A stretch of DNA of 64,000 bases from Globodera rostochiensis (taxonomy: Eukaryota; Nematoda; Chromadorea; Rhabditida; Heteroderidae): contig JAEVLN010000001.1 in the NCBI GenBank assembly GCA_018350325.1, forward strand, positions 1,539,501-1,603,500, read 5' to 3'. Made by a program: the position numbers and the translations under genes. Positions 24,901 through 36,343 of the stretch are shown here, one piece after another. Within the stretch, counting starts at the first letter, position 1, and each line of letters opens with the position of its first letter. The notes under the pieces were generated by a model, which was not told where the DNA came from, did not search any database, and saw only the letters and a program-made list of their open reading frames with translations.

Positions 24901-25976
24901 TCGCTAAGATTCAACTCGCTAATCCTCCAATCGCTGGATCCAAACTCGCTAAACCTCCAATCGCTGGACCCCAACTCGCTAAGCCTTCAACTCGCTAAAC
25001 TTCCAATCGCTGGACCCCAACTCGCTAAGCCTTCAACTCGCCAAACCTCCAATCGCTGGACCCCAACTCGCTGGACCCCCAACTCGCTGGACCCCCAACT
25101 CGCTGGATCAGCTCGCTAGACCTCGAACTCGCCAAACCCGAATCGCTAAGCCCCCAACTCGCTAAGCCTTCAACTCACTAAACCTCCAATCGCTGGACCC
25201 CAACTCGCTGGACAACATGGATCAACTCGCTAGACCCCCAATGCTAATTGTAAGTCCCCAACTCGCCACTTGAACTCATAGCGAATTGAGTGTCCGTCTT
25301 TACATAAAAATTGGCCAACAACTGACCAAATAAGGGAACAATGTGCACCAAAAAGCCGGTAAGCCTTGCCACTCGTCCGTCAGATAGCCGCCAAATGTGT
25401 AATAATAGAGCAGCCACGGCAAACACAGCAGTCCCGTCAACAATTCCTTTTTTGAATTAAAACAAAATAATTGTAAATTAAAATTTTGCAAATTTTACGG
25501 TGATGGCCATAGCGCCGAGCACAAAACTTGTCGGCGTGCGCAGAGAGCGATGGGAAAGGACGACGACGATGAACGAGTTGGTCTGAATGAGTGTCCAATT
25601 AGGTCCATGTCCATAGTAGTCCCTTCTTTGGCACCCGTTCGGTGATCGGGGAAGTCGAATTTTGTCGGGGTTCAGAGGCATCGGGGTTCGGACGTTGGGG
25701 GAGAGGGGCGTCGTGGAGGGGACGGGGGGGGGGGACGGGGACGGGGCGGGGGGGGGGGAGGGTAACTGCCCTAAAAGCGTACGAGAATGGTGATGGCAAC
25801 AATCAGCGGCATCAGAAAGCCGTACAAAGGCAGAGCCCATTCGATCGGCACCTTGAAAAGAGACAAGCATTTTCTAATCGGAAATTTTTTGAAAATTTGC
25901 GTACCTTCGCATCAATTTGGATCACCCGGCACTGTTGCGGCGATTGTCGAAGGCATTCCGGCATGGCGGCCTCCAT
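21968..25976 (-). CDS. Rhodopsin-family GPCR, FMRFamide/myosuppressin-receptor-like
   Basis: Seven-transmembrane receptor, probably for a neuropeptide. Exons on the minus strand (approximate after the second): 25976-25905, 25851-25783, ~25587-25501, ~25452-25310, ~24760-24693, ~24637-24572, ~24322-24110, ~23920-23745, ~23260-22952, ~22850-22633, ~22560-22476, 22390-21968. TM1 is FLMPLIVAITIL. TM2-TM3 includes GLLCLPWLLYYYTFGG. TM3 ends AAIWLTVYLAVQRYIYI, in place of the DRY motif. TM6 reads RMLLAVILLFLVTEIPAAL. TM7 is RNVLIVISYPLRFAIYC followed by GMSAQFRE. The TEIP word in TM6 is typical of the DMSR/FRPR group. A long serine/glutamine-rich third loop and an acidic tail follow. The junction feeding TM3 was not resolved. 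The ATG at 25976 fits a short N-terminus, but further upstream exons are possible. Confidence 0.75.
24469..24553. mobile_element. 69-bp hAT-like mini-element with 8-bp target duplication
   Basis: Inverted ends TAGGGATGCTCGAGA (from 24477) and its complement (to 24545) flanked by GTGATGAT at 24469-24476 and 24546-24553. The interior is only about 39 bp. A related, degraded sequence with TCTCGAGTCTTAG-like words occurs near 31266-31315. Confidence 0.75.
24861..25240. repeat. Minisatellite of CTCGCTRRACCC-type units
   Basis: About 25 degenerate copies of a 13-15 bp unit such as AACTCGCTGGACCCC and AATCGCTGGACCCC, alternating with CTCGCTAAACCTCC forms. It lies in an intron of the GPCR gene, between the TM2 and TM3 exons. 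Confidence 0.85.
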
Positions 25977-28900
25977 TTTATGGGATGAGATTTTTGGTCG
26001 GCGAATAAATTTGGATCTCGAGACAAATGAAGATAAAGAAGTACAAAATCAGTGTGCCGGGGGCAAAATGAAGACGTCGACGGCACGTGGCATTGGCATT
26101 TTGCACCCGCAGGGCATTTTGAGAATTGGCCGCTTAAATGGGCCCAATTGTTCGTATTGCTGAAGAAGCACTAGTGGCAAGTGTTTGATGGAGGCGATGG
26201 AGGTGAAATGAGTGAATGAATTGGAAGGAAATTGGGGGGGGGGGGAAATTGGGCCCGGGGGGTAAGTGCCAATGAATGAATGAATGCATAGAATCGGAGG
26301 GCACAAAACGGTGTAAAAAAGACCTTTTTTTAATTTTTTGCTTGTTTGAAGCTCCAAAATGTAAAAAATTAGCAAAGTATGTAGAAGCACTTGGCAAGTG
26401 GAGAAAAATTCATCAATTGGCACTTTTGCAGAATAACGCCGGAGGGGATAATTGCGGGGATTTTTTCCTCCACTTTTTTTTGAGCAGCTGCGTGCCGTGC
26501 CCTACGCGTTCATCAGCAACAAAGAATGGCACTTCACATACACTTTTTCCATGACACTTTAAAACAGTGGAAATTTGAAAAGCATTCACTGAACGGAAAA
26601 ACTAAATAATAATTTTGAGTGAAACAAAAAAAGGACTAAATTTAAATTCTAATAAAATTAACATAAAATTCATTTTTCTTTGTGCCATTCAACAACTACA
26701 AATTAAAGACCGGGCGAGGTCAAAAGTCCGCTCGAATTTCTCGGTATTCCCCGGGATCCAAAAGTCGCGCGATTTCCTTTTTTGGTTTTGTTCAAAATTT
26801 ATCAGGACCGGTGAAATTGGTCAAAATTCACGAGATTCCGTGGCATTCAAACCAGGATCTCGATCATTTATTTTTTGGAATTTTTCAGGATTGAAAAGAC
26901 ACCAAACATTGTCCAACAAAAAGTGGCAGGACACGAACGACGGATTCCATTCTCGGCTCGGAACACGCCCCCCCCCCCCTCCGGGAATAAAGAAGGCTTA
27001 GAAGAATCGATGATCATCCGCCCACATCGCTCGCCCCCCGGGGCGGACGGATTTGTGCCCCCAGCAGCCCAACATCCGACCGCCTCCCCCCCTCCCCCCC
27101 CCCCCCGCCTCACACACATCCGCTCGTGTTTCCACCCACTAGCAGCAGCAGTGGGGGGGGGGGGGATGTATGTTTTTAATTTTTAATGTTGGTGTTCCTC
27201 CACTCATCCCCGGAGGGGCTGAAAAATTCCGCGAGAGTGGGGCAAATGATGATGATGGGATGGAGCAAAGAGAAGGAATGGAATGAATTGGGGCCCAAAA
27301 TAGGCCCCCGCGGCGCCACATCTGTTGCTGCTAAGGAGGGCACTGAACGGGGGGGGGGAACGGAATGGACGAAATGAGAAGGAATATGCAAGTGGGTGGA
27401 AGGGGCGGAGGAATATAAGACAAATATGGCCCCTCAGGGGATGCGCGCTAATTAAAGATAATGACAATGATGTAGGAGGAAGGGTGGGGAATTTTGTGCC
27501 AATTTTAAAATGCTACAAAATTTTATTCTAAATTTTTTTATACCCCCTCCCCCCGCCCCGCCCACCCCCCCCCCCCCCGCCCCCGCCCCCGACATACCGT
27601 CCCCGGAGGGGCGGGGAGGCACCAATCCTAATGTAAGACACTGCCATTTGGACATATTTTAAAACAATGGCACCATATTTTGTGCACTTTTTGTGATGGC
27701 AAATGTGTGAATGGGGCGGGGTGAGATGTGTGCCAAGTGTGCCAATCTTGACTGTGCAATGGACTGTTATTTATAAGTGGTGGTTTAGATGAGTTGTTGT
27801 TGTGTGTATTGGTTGATTGGGCCTACCTCATTAGAGTCCTAATTAGGGGATTAAGCATCAAACACATTCTCCGTGGCGAGAGTAGTTTTGTGTAAAGAAG
27901 CGGCTTAACACTCAACGTAATATGAGCAATTATTGCAAGGATTTTAGACATCAAAACATTCTCCCAAACAACTTTTGCAAGTCCAATTTACTGAAAGTGA
28001 AATTTTCGTTTCTTGGCAAGAACGGATTATTTTGTTATGACCAACCATTTGGTGCCGTGCCGAAAACGGAAATATTTACAACATGGCCTCAAGCTTTGGT
28101 ACTTTAATGATGCTTCATTTCACCGTCAATGTTTCATTGACAAATTTTGCATTTTTTAAATGCATTAAACAAAGAATGGGGAAGGAACTGAACTTTCGAG
28201 TGGGCACCCATAAATGCATAAAAAGTGGCATTTGCCACGTTTGGGCCGCCTAAAAATGCAATTGTTTCTTTCCCCTCAGGCTCTCATTTGTCAGATGAGT
28301 ACATAATCCCCGTGGGCAATTAGGTATTTAAAAGCGGAAGTTGAATGCAAATTGAAGTTCCGGAGCCCCTCTCTCGCCCAATGCCTTTGCCGTCCAAACG
28401 CGACTTTTTAAGGACTCTTCGCCAGAAGGGTAAGCGAATGAACGCCCCCCCCCCCATGGATGTGTCCATCAGCCATCAACATCCGTCGTCGTTGCTTCTC
28501 CACTCCCTCAACTTGGGCTCTCATTATTGCCGCCCATTTGAGGAAGTGCCGACACACAAATTAGAATACCCCGGGGGACAAGGGACGGAGTTAAAAAAGA
28601 TGGCACCCCCCGCCCCATTCTTGACAACTAACATCTGCCGCCCGGCCCCGCCCCGTCCCATGCAGGCCGGCCGGCCGGCCAAGAAGGTCCTGCTCTCTTC
28701 CTCCATAACGGGGCATGCCCATTTTTTTGGGGTTGAGGTTGGCAAAAATGGCGGACAAAATGAAATGGGATTTGAGGGGGGGGGGGGGAGAGTTGGCGAG
28801 TAAATGCCAATGCCAATGCTTATGGGGCGCCGGGGGCGTGGGGGAGAGGCGGCGCGGGGAAGAATCCATCCGTCGGAGGTGAAAAAAACGCTGAAAGCAT

Positions 28901-31900
28901 TTTGACAGAGCGGGAGGGATTATCATCACCGCAAGGGCTGCCGCCGTCAATATGAATAAGCAGCAGGGAGGGAGAAGATGCGGGAGGAGTGTGTGTGGCC
29001 AAAAAACAAATATTATTTGTTATGTCGCGAGGAGCGGGGCGAGCGGTGGCCAAGAAAAGCGCTCAAAATGCTTGAAGCGTCAAAGATACATTCGAGAACG
29101 AGCGGGTCGGTTGCCTTCATTAAGGGGCGGCTTCATGGCATCGGAAGGAATGCCGAGGAAATAGCGAATTTTCACAAACTTTGGAACAACTGCTGCCAGC
29201 AGCGGGGGTGGAGAGATCGGACGGAATTTTGGGGGCGGAGGCAGGAAGGGTGTTGGCCAAATTCGTAACAATAAAATGTTGTGCGTGGGGGCGGAGGGTT
29301 TTCGGACTTTTTGAGCTGCTGGTTGACGCGCGGGGGTGTGCCCACTCAACGGCCGCCCGCCCGCCTGTTGATGCGATGTTTGTGTGTGTGTTCAGCTGTG
29401 AAGAGCCCGCCCCGCCCCTCCCCAACCCCCGCGGGCTTTTTGCTACTGCTGCTGCTGCTGCTAATCCCCCTCATTCGCCCCTCCCCCCCCCCCCCTTCAC
29501 CACCTCCTCCACCTCCACGAAACTCCATCAAGTAAATTGGCTAAGACAGGGGGGGGGGAAGGCGTTGAAGAAGAAGAATGAGAGGTGGGCGGATGAAATG
29601 TTCGAGGAGATTGGAAGGGACAAAGCCCCCCCCCCCCAAAAATGTGTTTAATGAACGAATGAATGGTGGCGGTTGGATGCTTGATGGATGGGACCCCGCC
29701 CGGTAAGTGAATTGGACAAAAGCGCAACACACACAATAGCAACAAAAAAAAGGAAATGACGGGAAATTGAATTGGTTAGAAACAATTAAGCCCCCGGGGG
29801 AATCTTTGGATGTGAAAATTGGAAAATTGAGAAAGAAACACTGCACGCGCTGAATGGCAGGCGAAAGGAAGATGAATGGAGGAGGGGGGCACATTGTGCA
29901 CGTCAATGGGAATATTTGATGGTAGAGAAGCGCTTCGGACTGCTGATGGGACGCTTAATTGAGCGGAAAAGCGGTGGCGGAAATTGAATCTCCAAAAAAC
30001 GGGGGGGGGGGGAAGGGGGGCGGGTTGGCAGCATTTGTTTGGTTGGAAGGCATTGGGGGCGGTGGACATTGAAAGTAACGGGAGGGGGGGGGGGGGGGGA
30101 GGGAGTGAACATTTTGGGCAGATCGGATGGCAATGTTACGTGCTGAGCAACACCAGCAAGAAGCAGCACGTCAAGAAAGTGCGTGGGTAGAGGCGTTGAC
30201 GAACAATAAAATGCTAAAAGAATGTCCCCCCCCCCCGGGGGGTGGGCACATTTGCGGCTGAGAGTAAAGACGAAAGTTTGTTGGTTGCTTACACAAAGAG
30301 AAAGAGTAAAAACGACGGAATATTTCATGGAAAGGTAATTGCCTTAAGTGCCGTTGTTGCCCGATCGGGCAAGGTCAAAAATGGAAAGACGAATGTGCCA
30401 TTTTTAGCACACTTCACAATTTGTGTGCGAATGAATGGTAAACTTGTGCCACAAAACAATTGTTGCCGAACCAACCATTTATGTGTGCATTTTGCCTGTT
30501 TTATGAATGAATGGCATTGGAAGCCGTCCGTGCCGTGTCCACCCGACCCCCCCCCCCCGACTAAAACAATTTGCCGAGTGGGCAAACCAGTTTATTAAAT
30601 GAGCATTGACGACGGCATCTGGTCGTGGGGGGGGGGAAGCAAATTGGTGCAATTTGATTTGGAAAAACTATTTTAAAAGCAAAAAAGCATGCCCTAAGCT
30701 ACAGTTTTTGCCTTACGATAAAAGCCATTTCTCTGCCTCCATCCCTCAAGACATCCCCTTAGGGGTCGCCCTCCCCAAAAAAATCCTTCCCTTTTTCTGA
30801 CTGCTGCCCGTCTTAGTTTTGTCCACATTTTATTGGCTCAATTAATTGAGTTCCGCCCGCTGTTGTCGGGCCTCAATTTGCCCAAAAGTTTGTGTTGTTT
30901 CTCGAAACAAATGAGCCAAAAAAAAAATGTTGTCGAAACGATAAGATTAGCCAAATAAGTGCCGCCAAATTGCGTTGTGACAAAAATGGGATTTGCCGCC
31001 AGACGCCAGCGATTGCCACAAAATGGCGCTCGACTTTAAATAAATGTGTACACAATTCGTCGCGCTCAATAGGGCTGAATTGGACAAGACGACCCGCTTA
31101 TTATGTGGCGCGTTGATTAACGGACCGATCGAGATTCTCGATCGACGAATTTTACGAGATCTTCGAGATTATCGATCGAAATCTCGATCGGTCGCAAGTC
31201 CGGGCTCTAGCTTGATGTTAAAACCTTTGAGACTTATACAGTATCAAAAAGTCGTGGGGGCATGTATCTCGAAACTCGGTCTCGAGTCTTAGAACATTTG
31301 AGTCTCAAACATCCCCAGAGGGGCAAGTGAGCAACAAAAATGATGGGGGCAGTGGAAGTGAATGAATGCGGGAAATTAATTCGGGTTGATGGGTGACGTG
31401 AAGAGGCGGAGGGGCGGAAAGGGTGAGGCGATGTGTGAAGTGAAATGAATGAAACTTGAGAAGAGAGCTTAGGAAAATGTGCTAAAAGTGAAAGGTTGAT
31501 GGATTGGGTACAAACGCAAAATTTGATGGAATTTTTGAATTTGAGTGCTATTTATGGGGGACCGGAGACCGATTCTTTTTTCATTATTTGACAAATTGGC
31601 GCTTTAATGCCTAAAATTCTTTGCAATTGAATAAAAACAAAATTATACATATTTTTGCCATATTTAGCACAAATCGCGGCATTCTGCGGCTTAAACCGAA
31701 ATTCTGGTGTCTAACATTACACTGCCTACCGCACAAATAGGAGTCGTCTGTTTTTCATCTTTAAATGATTTGGCATTATGTTTTTGCACAAATGAATTTC
31801 TGCCGCTGCCGTTGGAAAACTCAAAATATTTGCTTTTAATGAGTTTACAACATACGTTTAACAAATAAGTAATTAAGAGTTTGTCAGAAACTTCCGCATT

Positions 31901-31951
31901 ATATGTAACAACAACAAAACTTCAAATTTCAATTTATTGTCGTCTTTCAAG
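25977..31951. other. Gene-poor 6 kb tract rich in poly-G and poly-C runs
   Basis: No supportable gene on either strand; the open frames here are proline- or glycine-rich translations of C and G runs. At least fifteen runs of eight or more G or C occur (for example near 25729, 26237, 26970, 27160, 27565, 28447, 28778, 29485, 30001, 30088, 30227 and 30549). Short ATGAATGAATG and GCTGCTGCT simple repeats are also present. It may contain distant 5' exons or regulatory DNA of the GPCR gene. Confidence 0.5.
31123..31193. repeat. Short inverted repeat (GACCGATCGAGATT ends)
   Basis: 71-bp unit whose left end GACCGATCGAGATTCTCGATCG matches the complement of its right end apart from one base. Looks like a miniature mobile element. 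A TCCGGGCTCTAG word follows it. Confidence 0.6.
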
Positions 31952-32624
31952 ATGTCACATGAAATTAGGCACAACTTGGGAAAATTTCTCTTCTACATTC
32001 GGATGGGTGAGTTGTTTTAGTTCCTTAAGAAAATGATGTAAATGAAACTTTATTGCTTTTTTGTGAATCCGTTGAAGAAGGACGATGGGGGGAAAGAAAG
32101 GAATTCTCAACATTTAAAGGTTGAAACATTTTTTTGAGAAATTGCATTACATTTAAAAACTCGAGCTCGGACTGGGTCGACTGGACCCGGATTTATCCGG
32201 GCCTTGTAGTCCTAATATGGGTGTTAGAAAAACCCATTTTCCGGACTACCCCGAATTTTTTGACCCGGGCCCAGTCTGTTTTGGATTCTTTCTACCGGCT
32301 AAAAAAGGCTAAATTTTTGTTTTAGGTGACAACTCAATAGCATTATTGGAGTATAAAAAGCTTCCAAATCGAGTGTTGGACTTTCAGCACACCGAAGTGC
32401 CATCTCAACATCGCGGCAAAGGGCTTGCCGAAGAATTGGTCAGGGTTAGTTGCTGCTTTTATTATTAGTTTTTTTTGATTTCTCGTTTTCAGGGAGCTTT
32501 TCGCTATTGTTTGGACAAGAAGTTGAGGGTGTACCCAAGCTGTTCATATGTGCAAAAATTTGTCAATGATCTGGCCAGTGAAGAGGAGAAGAAAATTGTT
32601 GTGGAGAGTCGATACAAGAGATAA
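31952..32624 (+). CDS. NATD1: NATD1-like GCN5-related N-acetyltransferase domain protein
   Basis: Small acetyltransferase-fold protein of the YjdJ/NATD1 type; substrate unknown. Exons 31952-32006, 32326-32444 and 32493-32624 keep phase and give 101 residues, against 113 in human NATD1. The domain is nearly complete: the IRHNLGKFLFYI start, YKKLPNRVLDFQHTEVPSQH, the RGKGLAEELVR acetyl-CoA loop, and YPSCSYVQKFV. Intron 1 contains a GC-rich dispersed repeat at about 32161-32280. Only 117 bp separate the stop from the mS26 start, suggesting an operon. A broken piece of this gene also lies at 4241-4400. Confidence 0.88.
32161..32280. repeat. Dispersed GC-rich element, copy 1
   Basis: Shares ordered words with the reverse complement of 60495-60640: GAGCTCGGAC, GACCCG-ATTTATCC, TAGTCCT, TTTTCCGGACTACCC and TTTTTTGAYCCG. 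The ends are roughly complementary (GGACTGGG and CCCAGTCT). It lies in intron 1 of the NATD1-like gene. Confidence 0.6.
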
Positions 32625-32741
32625 CGTCTCTTTACACGATAAAAAATTTACAATTTCAATAAATTCTATAATTTTGATTAATATTTCATCGCTTTGTTAC
32701 ATTTCATTAATTCTTCGATTTAATTGTTTTTATAATTAGGA

Positions 32742-34193
32742 ATGATCAGCAAAAGTGCCTTCTGTGGTCCGTCGACGCCATTCATTTTCTGTCGTCGATG
32801 TTTTTTGAATCGGAAATTACCCAACCCGGGGTTAGCATTTGATTGTTTTAGATCCCATCTAAATAGCATCGCTAAATGTTTTGTTCAAATTTGACATTTT
32901 AACGAAATGGTAGGGATTGAGACCGTTAAGTGCCGTTTTATGGTGAACGCAGTGTTGAGAATGTCGTAAAACGATCGGATTTCTTTTTGTCAAAATTGCC
33001 AAATTTTCCTGGTCGATCGATCCCTAACAATTTCCATTCAGAAAGCCGCCAATTTTGCCACCTGCTAAATCGAAGATGTACAAAGTGCATCAATACAAAT
33101 GGCAGGATCCCTCCGATGTTGCTGTCAGTGTTTTTTTTGTTTGTTTTTCAGCAAGATTTGAAATTTAGCGCTTTTAGGAGTTGCTTTGGCGTCGTCACGT
33201 CTACAACAGTGCCATTCTCTCAATGCGACGTCTTTTTCGAGAAGAGGTTGCCCTGAAGAAATCGTTGGCCATGGGCCTGGAAGAGATCAAAGCGGCCGAG
33301 GCGGTCGAACTGAACGAGATTTTGGCACTGAACGAACAGCGGAACATCAAACTGGCAGAAGCGAGGTGAGCGAATCGCTTATTTGTTAGGGCATGGAGAT
33401 ATCGCCTTTAGGCCCCGTCAGGAAAGTATTGAAATTTTTGCGTTTTTTTTGTTTAGTAAAATGGGCTCAAAAATCTAAACAAAAATTGACCTATTTTTTC
33501 TTTTTGATGTCCAACGTTTGTATCATTATTGGTATTGAAAATTTTGTTTTGTTTTTTGTTCAAATTTTATTTTACCCCAAATTAAGGGCAGAACGGGAGA
33601 AAGTGGCAATGGCACAAATAGAGGAGGAGACATTGAAGGAAATTGAGCGAAAGTTGGATTGGGAGAACGCAAATGCGGAGAAGCGGACAAAAGAAGTGTT
33701 GGAGACAATTGTGAGTAATGTTAAGAATTGTTGGGTTCCTTTTACAAGAATTCGGGGCGTCGGGTTCTAGGACATTGTCTATTGTCAAAACCTCTAAAAA
33801 CGAATTTCAGACTTGAAAGTGATACCATCAAAGCTTTTTGTCTTTTGAATTCCATATAGAGATTGGACAAATTCAAAATTTGGGCCACAATTGTTTAGTG
33901 TGTAGATTGAACGAATTTAGATTTTAAACCATTTTTAGGAGAGGAGTAAAACAGAATATGTGACACGAGAGAATTTGGAGCAGCGAGTGGAAGAGGCGTT
34001 GGAGAATCCGCAAAACTTTGATTATGCCATTGATCTGAACGGCATCAACATCCCGAATCCAGTGCCGACCAAATACGTGCACTCCGTCATGAACTCCCCG
34101 AGCATCTACGAGCAACCGCTGGACTATGGGCCGCCCATTGACGGATACACATACAAAAGGTCTATGATAATCAGACAGGCCAAAGAGTTTTGA
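32742..34193 (+). CDS. MRPS26: Mitochondrial ribosomal protein mS26 (MRPS26)
   Basis: Component of the mitochondrial small ribosomal subunit. Exons 32742-32830, 33042-33123, 33178-33365, 33587-33710 and 33939-34193 keep phase and give 245 residues. The C-terminal signature TEYVTRENLEQRVEEALENP matches FVTRENLEARVEAAL of human mS26. The middle is the expected long charged helix beginning LLWRRHVYNSAILSMRRLF. The start ATG lies two bases after an ATAATTAGG acceptor-like site, and the NATD1-like stop is 117 bp upstream, so it is probably a trans-spliced second gene of an operon. An inverted, damaged copy lies at 37480-38660. Confidence 0.88.
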
Positions 34194-34447
34194 GGCTGAT
34201 TATCGGATTTTTTGAAATTTATAACAAAAAATTGCATGTTTTAGCGCGAGGGGGAGACCGGGACACTCAAAGGTACAGAGGAACAGAAACAGCAATAAAC
34301 CGCGAGACGGGGAGGAACAAGGATCGGAGGAGTTGGACTCTGCTCACTCGTAGCTGTTTTGATCAAATTGTAATGCGGACATTGATTTTCAAAGTGTATG
34401 AATTGAGTTTATTCGACAGAAATAGGCATATTTAAAAACAAAAACAT

Positions 34448-35486
34448 TTACCCAAAAACGTAAACAAAAGCCATGAAGATGAATGAAACGATGGCCGATC
34501 GGATAACAAATGGCATCCAGCTGGATTCAAGCACTTTGACAATCTCTGCCAATTGTTGTTCAGTCTCTTCCACGCTACCTGATTGTTGTTTTAATTCTCG
34601 TTATTTTTGACTCAAATACCTAGTTATGTAAAATTATTGTTAATCAGAGAGCCAACTGGTGTTTTTATGAAATTTGCTGGAAAATTGAACCCGTTTTAAG
34701 TGACTTTTTGGCCAGAAGAATTTAAAAAAATTTATGTGCCGGCGTTTATCGGCACAGCCGGCCCAATTCTTTCATTTCGGAGCGCTGTTTGTTGTTGTTA
34801 CCGTTGTTGTCAATTACAAAGTTCGCTCTCCGCACTTTTTCCGACATTGGCATTTGTGCCTTGATCCTCTTTTCCGCCTCGTCCATCTCCAATTCGTCGC
34901 GCAGAGCGACCCTCCACAATTGTGTGTCTTCATTGCTTAATTTGCTGTTTCATTTTTCGCTAATGCAACCCCGAAGTGTACGTACCATGCCACGACAATT
35001 GTTTTCTGAACAAACCGTTCCATTTTCGTCTCGAAAAGGAGGGGAATGTCCAAAAACACAAATTTCCGCAGATGAACAGCCTCCCAGCAAATGCGTCGGA
35101 CGATTTCTTTGATTATCTCGCCATGCGTTATTGTGTTTAGCTTTTTCCTTTTCTGAAAGGGCGAACCGACTCGAAAAATACGAATTCAATCGTATTGTTT
35201 TACCTCCGGATCTGCAAACACCGCCTTGGCAATGAAGTCTCTTCTCATCATTCCGCCATTTTCATCATCAAAAAAACTGTCGCCAAATTCCGCCCTCAAT
35301 AGTTTATAGGCCTTCCTGCCCGGCTCAACCACTAAATTTTTACATATTGATGATAATTAAGACAAAAAACCCACCCAATCGAGCAATTTCGTCCGCGTCC
35401 ACCACCGAATACCCCGAATCGTGCAATATCCGCGACACTGTGCTTTTCCCCGTCCCAATTCCTCCCGTCAATCCGACGAGAAACAT
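34448..35486 (-). CDS. DCAKD: Dephospho-CoA kinase (DCAKD/CoaE family)
   Basis: Catalyses the last step of coenzyme A synthesis, phosphorylating dephospho-CoA with ATP. Exons (approximate) 35486-35377, 35332-35204, ~35152-34986, ~34939-34793 and ~34580-34448. The P-loop [17 protein letters not shown] is at the N-terminus. [10 protein letters not shown] and [13 protein letters not shown] follow, as in the family. A C-terminal hydrophobic helix ([16 protein letters not shown]) matches the membrane segment of animal DCAKD. The intron after exon 3 was joined so as to give the [13 protein letters not shown] sequence. It is convergent with mS26, 254 bp apart. Confidence 0.88.
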
Positions 35487-36343
35487 TTAATATATTTGGT
35501 TATAACTAAAAAAATCGAGCGAATGTTCTTTTTCTTGAAATATTTATTTTAAAAATAATGTTTTGTAATTACATTGGCAAAAACGGGGACGGACAGCGAG
35601 CGACAGATTTGGTTAATTTCAGCCACGCGGCATTGGTCCTTTGGCCGCTCGTCCCGTTGCCGTCCGTGCAACGCCACCGCGGAAACACCAAAGTTTATTC
35701 TTTCTTCTAAATCATTTTTTGTCGCTTTTTTTGGCGAAATGTTTACAAATTTTTAAAATAATCCATTAAATTGCGATTAAATGGAAATAAATTGAATTCG
35801 ACGCAGAAACGTGGCACTCAACTCCAAAACGGAGCAAAACGGCATTTTTTAAAAACGTGGCAAAGAACCCCAAAACGGGGTGAAAATATGAAGCAAAAAA
35901 AAAAACATCGGTCATTCGTGCACCTCCGGCGTGAAAATCGTCGACCCCGGCTAAGAAGTAGCCCACTAAACCTTCGTGAAGCAAGTTATTGACCCGTCCG
36001 TAGGCTAAAAAAAATGGTATAAAATCAAATTTTCATTTTACATTTAGCCAATTTAGACGTAAAATTTAAATTCAAAGTATTTTGATTTTCAAGAACATAA
36101 CAGGTCAATTTGGTAAAATTCAAGGTCACTCAAAAACCATTTTTCAGCGTAAAAACACTATTCTTGTTCAGTGTATGTATTTTCTAGAGCCCGTCCTGGG
36201 CCTGGATTTTTGTCCAGGAAAACAAAGTAGCAGCCTTGATAATTACACTTTTTTCCTTTGAAAAAGTTCGAATTTTGTGGGTGCCTGGGCACGTTTTTAG
36301 TGTGGTTAAATCTTTTAATTTCTATGTTTTTAGGAAAACGGAA
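35487..36343. other. Spacer between divergent DCAKD and RRM-like genes
   Basis: AT-rich, no supported exon. A short direct repeat occurs at 35805-35880: AACGTGGCA, then AACTCCAAAACGGAGC or AACCCCAAAACGGGGT, each a small hairpin. Confidence 0.45.

Noticed and set aside
24861..25240. CRISPR-like array
   Set aside because: Units are 13-15 bp, degenerate and without unique spacers; this is a eukaryotic minisatellite inside an intron.
28345..28803. 152-residue open frame in the gene-poor tract
   Set aside because: Proline-rich translation of C runs; no recognisable domain or conserved splice context.
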